Of a stretch of DNA of 37,734 nucleotides, positions 31,535 to 37,734 are shown piece after piece; position 1 is the first letter of the stretch, and each line of letters begins with the position of its first letter. The stretch is from Oscillospiraceae bacterium (GTDB lineage Bacteria > Bacillota > Clostridia > Oscillospirales > Oscillospiraceae). The position numbers and the translations under genes are program-made. The notes beneath the pieces are model-generated. The model saw only the letters and a program-made list of their open reading frames with translations. It did not search any database and was not told where the DNA came from. Location: NCBI GenBank assembly GCA_020025295.1, contig JAHHSJ010000014.1:1-37734 (forward strand). The letters run 5' to 3'.

Positions 31535-33589
31535 TTACTGGGTAATTGAAGACATATGCAGGATCGTCTTCTGAATCCGGAGCAAATCCACCGAGGTGAC
31601 TCTGCCGTCATGGTTGGCATCGGCAGCCGCAAGCTGCACACCGTTCAAAGCGGTCATACGCACGATATGCTTTTGAATACAGAGCAGATCCACACTACTG
31701 ATTCGGCCATCTCCGTTGGAATCACCGTAAACAATAATGGAGTACTCCGCCTGCAGCGAACCGTCCGTACGAAGAATACGAACCTTCGCTCCCGTTCCCA
31801 CATTGCCGCTCAGGGCATTTCCGTTTCTATCCACAACCTGTGCAGAACCGTTACTGACGCCCAGATTGGCGACCACCTGATCTGCGGTGTAGGGCACCGT
31901 GGGGAATCCGGAAATGGTCTTATCCGACTCGGACACCTTCAGATTGGGGTTCAGAATGGCATCCGTCACATCTCCCGTTCCGGGGTCCGGATCCACAGGA
32001 GGCTCCGGCGGTGCAGGCGGTTCCGGCTTCGAGATATTCGCATCCACATTCACCGTGTACACTCGCTCCTTGCCATTCTGAGCGGTAACGACCACATCAA
32101 AGGAATTGCTGCCGTTCTGCAGTTTAAAGGTACCGGTGCCCGCAATCCGTGCCGTGGAATCCATGGCGGTTGCGGAGATGGTAATCTCATCAATACCCTG
32201 ATCCAGCACCAGATCGTAGCTGAGGGTATCAGGCGCAAATCCCGGAGTCATACCGGACTGGTTCACAGCCAGATCAGACAGCTTATTATTGGGGCTGCCG
32301 TCGCCCTTGGGCTTTCTGGTGGGCTGCTCCGGCATATTATCAAACACAGGGATTTCAAAAATCAGCTTCTCGGCTCGGGTGGTTTCATTATAGGCTTTGG
32401 AGATCGTATAGCCTTCGGCTGCCGCACCGGGCACATTAGTCATGTACTCATGGGTGTAGGGCGGATACTTATCACTTCCGACCACATTGAATTTCTTCAA
32501 ATAGATCGTATTCTGCCCGTGTCCCACATAGTTGGAGGAATAGAAGTTGGCACCGCCCAAAATGGCACTATACCGATTGTCCCATGGACGGTTATAGCTT
32601 GTAGATCCATTATTGCCGCCCTTGGCATACCACAGGCCACGCTCAATGGGCCCCATGGTGCTGGTGGCGTATGCACCGATATTATAATAGTTATAGTAGC
32701 CTTCGTAGCCGGGAACCGTGCCGGAAATACCCCTGCCGCCATCCACGCCCTGCTCGTTGCGGATAATCGTAGCCAGCACATAGGGATTCATACTGTACTG
32801 CTTGGCTGCATCCATAATGACATCCACATAGGAATAGTCCTTACCGCCCTGAGAGAAACCACCTTCAAGGAAGGTACCTCTCACAATATTGGCCACTCCT
32901 TCCCGGGTCTGGCTTGCATCATAAGAATAATCAAGGAAGGTAAAGATGTAGTTGGAATCCAGATAGCTTCTGGGATCCATGTAATAGGCAATGATTTCAT
33001 CCGACGCCTGAACCCAGCTGCCACCGTCGAAGGTGACCCAAGTGCTGGTATTCCAGTCATAAGCACCGGGAGCGGTGGACTTCCAAGAAGAAATGCTGGT
33101 CTTGGGTACCAGCGAATGACCTAGCTTAGACTCAGCTGCGATGGCGTCCTCCCAATTCGTGTGAGTATACACCGGCTTAAAAATCCAGTTTGGGTACAGC
33201 GCATGAATCGCCCAAAGATCGTCCCGGTAACTTGCCGGGAATTCGGAAATCATGGCTTCAAAATCCACATCGTCCTTATCTACCACGACCACTTCCACAA
33301 ACCGTGCGGAAACATAGCCGTAATCGCCCCCGTACTCGATCTTATACCAAAGCGCACCGTCGTCGGCATTGGCTTCATCCACGATGGTGACCATGGCATT
33401 ATTTTTCACATATCCCAGTTTATCGTAGGTCGTACCGGGACCGGATCGCACATAAAGCGAGGTAGCTGTGACTTTACCGGTTTTCTGCTCATACGCAGAG
33501 GCCCGGAACTGCGTTCCCAGCGATACCACCATCAGCAGGGTCAAAACCAACGCTGTGCCCCTGCGCAGCCGTTCTTTCAGTTTCATCAT
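31535..33589 (-). CDS. dockerin-bearing secreted N-acetylglucosaminidase
   Basis: From ATG 33589 (AGGAG upstream) the protein is 684 aa. Order of parts: signal peptide (about 1-32); bacterial SH3 domain (about 37-95, GKVTATSLYVRSGPGTTYDKLG); a glucosaminidase-type catalytic region (about 110-410) with VLATIIRNEQGVDGG bearing the likely catalytic glutamate and GYYNYYNIGA; a cadherin-like beta-sandwich (NKLSDLAVNQSGMTPGFAPDT); a Pro-rich linker; and a C-terminal type I-like dockerin with two Ca-binding repeats, DSNGDGRISSVDLL and DANHDGRVTSVDLL, each followed by an IQK helix. It should cut peptidoglycan glycan strands outside the cell. First gene of a two-gene operon with the cohesin-like protein. 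Confidence 0.9.
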   Translation of the reverse strand: MMKLKERLRRGTALVLTLLMVVSLGTQFRASAYEQKTGKVTATSLYVRSGPGTTYDKLGYVKNNAMVTIVDEANADDGALWYKIEYGGDYGYVSARFVEVVVVDKDDVDFEAMISEFPASYRDDLWAIHALYPNWIFKPVYTHTNWEDAIAAESKLGHSLVPKTSISSWKSTAPGAYDWNTSTWVTFDGGSWVQASDEIIAYYMDPRSYLDSNYIFTFLDYSYDASQTREGVANIVRGTFLEGGFSQGGKDYSYVDVIMDAAKQYSMNPYVLATIIRNEQGVDGGRGISGTVPGYEGYYNYYNIGAYATSTMGPIERGLWYAKGGNNGSTSYNRPWDNRYSAILGGANFYSSNYVGHGQNTIYLKKFNVVGSDKYPPYTHEYMTNVPGAAAEGYTISKAYNETTRAEKLIFEIPVFDNMPEQPTRKPKGDGSPNNKLSDLAVNQSGMTPGFAPDTLSYDLVLDQGIDEITISATAMDSTARIAGTGTFKLQNGSNSFDVVVTAQNGKERVYTVNVDANISKPEPPAPPEPPVDPDPGTGDVTDAILNPNLKVSESDKTISGFPTVPYTADQVVANLGVSNGSAQVVDRNGNALSGNVGTGAKVRILRTDGSLQAEYSIIVYGDSNGDGRISSVDLLCIQKHIVRMTALNGVQLAAADANHDGRVTSVDLLRIQKTILHMSSITQ

Positions 33590-33657
33590 TTTGATCTCTC
33601 CTGTATACATAACAAGTAAATCCGTTCAATTTACATAAAGCGGCATTTTTACTTTGT

Positions 33658-33666
33658 ATTATAACA
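33658..33666 (-). promoter_or_regulatory. extended -10 promoter of the dockerin/cohesin operon
   Basis: TGTTATAAT on the minus strand about 70 bp before the start; no clear -35 box. Confidence 0.5.
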
Positions 33667-33746
33667 TGACTTCTTTTCACTTTCTACGCCTTTTTCCAAT
33701 TTCATTCTAAATTTTCCGTCTTCTCCCCTGTTTCTTCCCATTCACG

Positions 33747-33786
33747 CACAAAACCCACCGTGCACATCACACTGTACACGGTGGGT
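33747..33786 (-). terminator. Rho-independent terminator of the MATE gene
   Basis: ACCCACCGTG / CACGGTGGGT stem with imperfect extension and an inner loop, then TTTTGTG on the minus strand. Confidence 0.8.
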
Positions 33787-33794
33787 CAAACGGC

Positions 33795-35129
33795 TCAGTT
33801 ATCTTCCATCTCATCTTGCAGATACGGTTTTCCCCTAAAGTGGAACAAGGCAAGGGAAATCACTAATGTTGTGACCTCCGCCATGGGCATGGTAAGCCAG
33901 ATTCCATTCACCCCAACCACCTGAGGCAGTACCAGAAGAAACACCACCACAAACACCAAAGAGCGAAGAGAAGAGATCACAGCAGAGGTAAGTCCGTCTC
34001 CCAACGCCGTAAAATAGCCCGACAGGAACACATTGATTCCGATAAACAGGAACACCGGGCTGAAATAATCCAGTGCAACCGACGTCAGTTCAAACACATG
34101 GCCGCTGTCCGCAAACAATCCGATAATGAAATCCCCGCTCAGGTACAGGACACCCATAATAGCTACCGCCGTAATGCCGATGGTCACAAAACTGTATCGA
34201 ACCGTCTCTCTGATCTTTTCTTTATTGTCTGCACCCAGATTAAAGCTGACCACCGGAGCCGTTGCCACGGCGATGCCCATGTAGAAGGCAATAAAGAAAT
34301 AATAGATGTACATGATGATGGTCACGGCTGCAACGCCGTCTTCTCCAAAGTGCTGCATGATGATCAGATTGAACAGCAGCGTGGTGATGCCGGTGGAAAG
34401 CTCGGTCAGCATTTCACTGCTTCCGTTGGAGCAGGATTTGCCAAGAATCCGAAGGTCAAGTTTGGGCTTGCAGAATCGGAGCGTGCTGTGCTTCAAGAAG
34501 TACACCAGCCCGATCACCGCACTGGCGCCGATGGAACACACGGTTCCCAGCGCCGCTCCGAGCGTGCCAAGTCTCAGCACGCCCACAAGCACATAATCCA
34601 GCACTACATTCAGTCCCAAGCCAACCACGGACATCTTCAATCCTACCTGCGGATTTCCGTCTGTACGAACCAGGTACTCAAAGAACAGCTTGAACGCCAT
34701 GGGAATCGTTCCCGCAAATACCACCAAGGCATAAGGAAGCACATGAGGCAGCAAGGCTTTACTGGCACCCAAAAACACGGAGATGGGCTTGAGAAAGACA
34801 ATACCGACAACCGTAAACAACACAGAGAAGATCAGCAGCACCAGCGAGATGGCACTGAAAATCTCATCTGCCTTTTTCCGTTCGTTTCTTCCCAGATACT
34901 CCCCGATCATCGCTCCTGCTCCGGTGGCAAGCATCACTGCCACACCGAAAATAACACAGGTAATGGGAATGACAATATTGATGCCGGCAAGCGCATCGGA
35001 ACCGGCATACCGGGACACGAAAAAGCCATCAATGGTCGTATAAAAAGAAAGAAACACCATCGTCAGGATGGATGGCAGTAGATAAGTTAGGAATTGCCGA
35101 TAAGACATCGGTTTTGCAAAAATATTCAT
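33795..35129 (-). CDS. MATE family efflux transporter
   Basis: The 444 aa membrane protein has the twelve-helix MATE layout in two halves: FLTYLLPSILTMVFLSFYTTIDGFFVSRYAG at the start and the matching SSEMLTELSTGITTLLFNLIIM at about residue 235. Such pumps export drugs or cationic metabolites with Na+ or H+. ATG 35129 is preferred because TTGGAGGACCGT stands before it; the frame runs on to 35171 without a ribosome site. It is divergent from a MerR regulator gene that shares its promoter region, which suggests drug-induced expression. Confidence 0.93.
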   Translation of the reverse strand: MNIFAKPMSYRQFLTYLLPSILTMVFLSFYTTIDGFFVSRYAGSDALAGINIVIPITCVIFGVAVMLATGAGAMIGEYLGRNERKKADEIFSAISLVLLIFSVLFTVVGIVFLKPISVFLGASKALLPHVLPYALVVFAGTIPMAFKLFFEYLVRTDGNPQVGLKMSVVGLGLNVVLDYVLVGVLRLGTLGAALGTVCSIGASAVIGLVYFLKHSTLRFCKPKLDLRILGKSCSNGSSEMLTELSTGITTLLFNLIIMQHFGEDGVAAVTIIMYIYYFFIAFYMGIAVATAPVVSFNLGADNKEKIRETVRYSFVTIGITAVAIMGVLYLSGDFIIGLFADSGHVFELTSVALDYFSPVFLFIGINVFLSGYFTALGDGLTSAVISSLRSLVFVVVFLLVLPQVVGVNGIWLTMPMAEVTTLVISLALFHFRGKPYLQDEMEDN

Positions 35130-35198
35130 ACGGTCCTCCAAAAATATATCGTCAAGGCGATTCATGATCATGAAAGAGGGACAGCATACTTAGCTTCC

Positions 35199-35227
35199 TT
35201 GCTTTTTGCTGTCCTCTTCTATATAAT
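35199..35227 (+). promoter_or_regulatory. promoter of the merR-type gene
   Basis: TTGCTT (35199-35204), 17 bp, TATAAT (35222-35227). The predicted transcription start falls in the palindrome at 35232-35248, so the regulator could repress itself. Confidence 0.7.
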
Positions 35228-35253
35228 AAAGTATATAGTAACTATATAGTAAA
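35222..35253 (-). promoter_or_regulatory. MATE promoter with MerR-type palindrome in a 19 bp spacer
   Basis: On the minus strand TTTACT (35248-35253) and TATTAT (35223-35228) are 19 bp apart, the over-long spacing typical of MerR-activated promoters. The spacer contains the perfect palindrome TATATAGT-A-ACTATATA (35232-35248 on the plus strand). Confidence 0.75.
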
Positions 35254-35269
35254 GGGGTAAAATCAACCA

Positions 35270-36085
35270 ATGAAAGACATGTTTTCAGCTGGAGAACTAG
35301 CGAAACTGCAAAACATATCCAAGCAAACCTTGCTGTATTACGACAAACTGGGATTATTCAAGCCAAGCTACATAGATCCGGAAAACGGTTACCGCTATTA
35401 CAGTGCCGACCAGCTGGACTATCTGGACACCATTCTCATCATGAAGAAGATCGGATTTTCCCTGAACGACATCAAAATGCACATGAAGCACTTCACCACG
35501 GAAAACAGCATGGTCTTTTTGCGAAATCAATTATCGGTGATTGACCGGGAGATTCAGGAGCTTTCTCTGATTAAAAACCGGCTGGAACACCGCTGTGAGC
35601 AGATGGATCACATGGACCCCGTCAAAGGCTCCAAGCCGAAGATTGCTTCCTCGGGTCCCATCTGCCTGCTCTGCCATGAGGTGGACAGGCCCTACGGCAT
35701 GAAAGAGATCAGCATCGCCACCAAAAAATGCTATGCTCAGGCGCTGGGTCAAAATCTCCCGGTCTTTTTTCAGTGTGGAGTCTGCGTCCCTCTTGCCCAA
35801 ATCAATGCCGGATGCTGCACAAAAGCAAAAACCGCCTTTCTCACCACGGAATATGTGCCCGACATTTCCAACATAAAACGACTGCCCGCAGGGCGGACGG
35901 TTTCCATCTACCATTTTGGAAATTACAGCAATATCGGGCAATCCTATGGAAAACTGCTGCAATTCTGCAGGCAGAATCGCCTGACCATTACCTCGGATTC
36001 CTACGAATTCTGCATCAACGACTATATCACTTCCAGATACGAGGAAGAGTTTATCACCAAAATCCTGTTTTACATTGACGATTAA
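35270..36085 (+). CDS. MerR family regulator with GyrI-like effector domain
   Basis: This 271 aa protein resembles BmrR-type regulators. It has a MerR winged helix (FSAGELAKLQNISKQTLLYYDKLGLFKPSYIDPENGYRYYSADQL), a dimer coiled coil (about 80-115) and a C-terminal GyrI-like ligand-binding domain (about 125-271, including SIYHFGNYSNIGQSYGKLLQF and the acidic end EEEFITKILFYID). It probably binds a hydrophobic or cationic drug and activates the divergent MATE pump. The Shine-Dalgarno AAAGGGG is 12 bases from ATG 35270, rather far; ATG 35279 is a possible alternative. The C-domain carries five cysteines, including a CQFxxC-like pair region. Confidence 0.9.
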   Translation: MKDMFSAGELAKLQNISKQTLLYYDKLGLFKPSYIDPENGYRYYSADQLDYLDTILIMKKIGFSLNDIKMHMKHFTTENSMVFLRNQLSVIDREIQELSLIKNRLEHRCEQMDHMDPVKGSKPKIASSGPICLLCHEVDRPYGMKEISIATKKCYAQALGQNLPVFFQCGVCVPLAQINAGCCTKAKTAFLTTEYVPDISNIKRLPAGRTVSIYHFGNYSNIGQSYGKLLQFCRQNRLTITSDSYEFCINDYITSRYEEEFITKILFYIDD

Positions 36086-36108
36086 CCGGCATCTGCATCA
36101 GAGAATGC

Positions 36109-36145
36109 AAAAAACGAGGGAGCGTGCAATATACACGCTCCCTCG
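36109..36145 (-). terminator. Rho-independent terminator downstream of cysK
   Basis: CGAGGGAGCGTG / CACGCTCCCTCG perfect 12 bp stem with a 7-base loop, followed on the minus strand by TTTTTTGC. It lies about 100 bp after the cysK stop; the hairpin has no T-tract on the plus side. Confidence 0.85.
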
Positions 36146-36242
36146 CAGCTAAATCGGATTCCAACTCTGGCGGAAAGAGGCTGAAGCAGAGGTCAAACAG
36201 CTTCGGCTCTATCTGCATTATGTCTACTAGAGAAAATTATGG

Positions 36243-37172
36243 TCAATCATACATTTCCGTAGAGAGATAATGGTCTCCCGTATCCGGCAGCAGGACAACG
36301 ATGGTCTTTCCCTCATTTTCCGGGTGCTTTGCCAGTTCAATCGCAGCCCACAGGGCGGCGCCGGAGGAAATACCAACCAGAATTCCCTCGGTTCTCCCCA
36401 TCTCCTTGCCCATATGCAGGGCCGCTTCATCCTCCACCGGCAGAATTTCATCATAAACGGTGGTATCCAGCACCTTGGGCACAAATCCGGCTCCGATTCC
36501 CTGAATTTTGTGTTTTCCGGCCACGCCTCGGCTCAGGTAGGGAGAATTTGCCGGCTCCACCGCTACTACACGGATGTCGGGATTCTGCTCCTTCAGAAAA
36601 CGCCCGGCACCGGTGATCGTACCGCCGGTACCCACACCAGCCACAAACAGATCTACATTTCCGTCCGTATCCGACCAGATTTCCGGGCCAGTGGTGCGGT
36701 AATGGGCCTGTGCATTGGCGGGATTGTCAAACTGACCAGCCAAAAAGGCATGGGGAATTTCCTTCGCCAGCTCCTCCGCTCGGGCAATTGCGCCTGCCAT
36801 ACCCAGCTTGCCGGGGGTCAGCTCTAACTCCGCCCCGTAGGCCTTCATCAGCTGCTGGCGCTCCACACTCATGCTGTCCGGCATAACAATAATCACGCGG
36901 TATCCCCGGCTTGCACCCACCGCAGAAAGTCCGATGCCGGTATTGCCGGAGGTAGGCTCAATAATCACCGAACCCGGCTTCAGCACGCCCCGTTCTTCCC
37001 CATCCAGAATCATGGAAAGGGCCACACGGTCCTTGGCCGATCCGGCCGGATTGAAGGATTCCAGCTTTGCCAGAATGCGGGCGTGGAGCTGGTACTTCTC
37101 CTCCAGCTTGTGCAGTTCAAGCAGCGGCGTGCGGCCAATCAGGTCCTCCACGCCGGAATAAATACGGCTCAT
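36243..37172 (-). CDS. cysK: cysteine synthase A (O-acetylserine sulfhydrylase)
   Basis: The 309 aa PLP enzyme makes cysteine from O-acetylserine and sulfide. Family motifs: VEDLIGRTPLLEL at the start, the PLP lysine in FNPAGSAKDRVA (about residue 42), the substrate loop EPTSGNTGIGLS, the cofactor-phosphate loop GVGTGGTITGAGRFLKE and the C-terminal GISSGAALWAA. ATG 37172 follows GGAGGAATTCT; an upstream extension has no ribosome site. It has a strong promoter and a short leader without a T-box or S-box, so control by CymR-like repressors or none is expected. Confidence 0.96.
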   Translation of the reverse strand: MSRIYSGVEDLIGRTPLLELHKLEEKYQLHARILAKLESFNPAGSAKDRVALSMILDGEERGVLKPGSVIIEPTSGNTGIGLSAVGASRGYRVIIVMPDSMSVERQQLMKAYGAELELTPGKLGMAGAIARAEELAKEIPHAFLAGQFDNPANAQAHYRTTGPEIWSDTDGNVDLFVAGVGTGGTITGAGRFLKEQNPDIRVVAVEPANSPYLSRGVAGKHKIQGIGAGFVPKVLDTTVYDEILPVEDEAALHMGKEMGRTEGILVGISSGAALWAAIELAKHPENEGKTIVVLLPDTGDHYLSTEMYD

Positions 37173-37205
37173 AGAATTCCTCCGTTTCATACAATTCCTA
37201 CTGCG

Positions 37206-37234
37206 ATTGTATGTCATCCCTCCCCCGGTGTCAA
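37206..37234 (-). promoter_or_regulatory. promoter of cysK
   Basis: TTGACA (37229-37234), 17 bp, TACAAT (37206-37211) on the minus strand; transcription would start about 25-30 bp before the ATG. Confidence 0.85.
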
Positions 37235-37263
37235 CCGGAGAACGTGAATTTTAGACCATGCTA

Positions 37264-37300
37264 AAAAACAAACCCCCGTGACAAACTGTCACAGGGGTTT
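37264..37300 (-). terminator. terminator of the right-hand tRNA cluster
   Basis: AACCCCTGTGACA / TGTCACGGGGGTT stem with a 3-base loop on the minus strand, then a T-run (GTTTTTT) right after tRNA-Lys. Confidence 0.88.
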
Positions 37301-37301
37301 C

Positions 37302-37377
37302 TGGTGACCCATCGGAGACTCGAACTCCGGACACCCTGCTTAAAAGGCAGGTGCTCTGCCAGCTGAGCTAATGGATC
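37302..37377 (-). tRNA. tRNA-Lys (TTT)
   Basis: Complete cloverleaf on the minus strand: acceptor GATCCAT / ATGGGTC, anticodon loop CTTTTAA giving TTT, T-loop GTTCGAG, encoded CCA. Confidence 0.95.
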
Positions 37378-37407
37378 ATATAATGAACGGCAGAACCGTT
37401 TTTTAAA

Positions 37408-37482
37408 TGGCTGGGATGGCGGGATTCGAACCCACGAGTGCAGGAGTCAAAGTCCTGTGCCTTACCGCTTGGCGACATCCCA
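37408..37482 (-). tRNA. tRNA-Gln (TTG)
   Basis: Complete cloverleaf on the minus strand: acceptor TGGGATG / CATCCCA, anticodon stem AGGA/TCCT with loop CTTTGAC (stem AGGA-C edge) giving TTG, discriminator G, encoded CCA. The weak first pair is typical of tRNA-Gln. Confidence 0.94.
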
Positions 37483-37489
37483 AAACGAA

Positions 37490-37538
37490 GAAGAAAAGAA
37501 AAAAGTCAGATCGATTCATGCGAGCCGCTCTGACTTTT
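37490..37538 (-). terminator. hairpin between tRNA-His and tRNA-Gln
   Basis: AAAAGTCAGA / TCTGACTTTT form a 10 bp stem with an 18-base loop, followed on the minus strand by a T-rich tract (TTCTTTTCTTCTT). It may terminate or process the upstream tRNA-Arg/His transcript. Confidence 0.6.
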
Positions 37539-37551
37539 CCCTTAATTCTTA

Positions 37552-37629
<78 letters not shown>

Positions 37630-37679
37630 ATAGGGATCCGCTGGAATCGTGTGTGGCATCGAGTATTACTAGTATAAGG

Positions 37680-37734
37680 TGGTACGCCTGGAGGGACTCG
37701 AACCCCCGGCCCACTGCTTAGAAGGCAGTTGCTC
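37680..37734 (-). tRNA. tRNA-Arg (TCT), 5' part cut by window edge
   Basis: On the minus strand the anticodon arm (ACTGC-CTTCTAA-GCAGT, anticodon TCT), variable loop, T-arm (GTTCGAG) and acceptor 3' strand CAGGCGT with CCA are present; the D-arm and 5' acceptor strand lie beyond the window. Confidence 0.92.

Noticed and set aside
31556..33124. Plus-strand open frame of 522 codons opposite the dockerin gene (similar frames at 29912-31369, 25921-27306 and 2504-4093)
   Set aside because: All are mirrors of convincing genes and lack ribosome sites and domains.
37173..37206. T-box or SAM riboswitch before cysK
   Set aside because: The untranslated leader is about 30 bases; no such structure fits.

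Overview
The window looks like chromosomal DNA of an anaerobic gut-type Clostridia, most likely in or near Oscillospiraceae/Ruminococcaceae. This is inferred from gene content: YerC-type TrpR-like regulator, PadR/DUF1700/DUF4097 module, cohesin/dockerin surface proteins, LCP protein, CtpE-like ATPase, Shine-Dalgarno sites of the AGGAGG type and moderately GC-rich coding DNA with AT-rich spacers. I see no transposase, phage, plasmid or CRISPR. Both ends lie in tRNA genes on the minus strand: Asp and Val at the left, and Lys, Gln, His and Arg at the right, with a lone tRNA-Pro near 2.5 kb.

Layout. 0.2-2.2 kb: minus-strand yerC-methyltransferase-hslO operon. 2.6-7.4 kb: minus-strand folate operon folE-HD protein-folP-folBK-folA, ending in an unrecognised membrane protein. 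7.5-9.0 kb: threonine-aldolase-like gene plus VOC protein. 9.1-10.9 kb: PadR-DUF1700-DUF4097 with a palindromic operator in its promoter. 11.0-11.4 kb: low-molecular-weight tyrosine phosphatase on the minus strand. 11.6-16.8 kb: LytTR response regulator, a GHKL histidine kinase without any membrane part, and a pair of ABC exporter half-transporters. 17.3-20.9 kb: three-gene 2-aminoethylphosphonate (AEP) biosynthesis operon behind an AT-rich leader with six TGTTCC half-sites. 21.2-23.2 kb: 2-enoate-reductase/BaiH-like flavoenzyme. 23.4-25.2 kb: Na+/phosphate cotransporter with PhoU-like tail, minus strand. 25.6-29.8 kb: P-type ATPase plus LCP protein, minus strand. 29.9-33.6 kb: a dockerin-bearing glucosaminidase followed by a membrane-anchored cohesin-like protein, minus strand. 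33.8-36.1 kb: divergent MATE pump and MerR regulator sharing an operator. 36.2-37.2 kb: cysteine synthase.

How parts fit together. Several neighbours concern the cell surface: AEP biosynthesis (normally destined for phosphonolipids or phosphonate-decorated glycans), an LCP ligase, and a possible cohesin-dockerin pair in which a peptidoglycan hydrolase could dock on a membrane-anchored partner. The last is the most unusual arrangement here. The PEP mutase carries an N-terminal cytidylyltransferase-like domain in which the usual ISST-type motif is not visible, so its activity is open. Function calls rest on reading motifs by eye; no database search or structure prediction was run.
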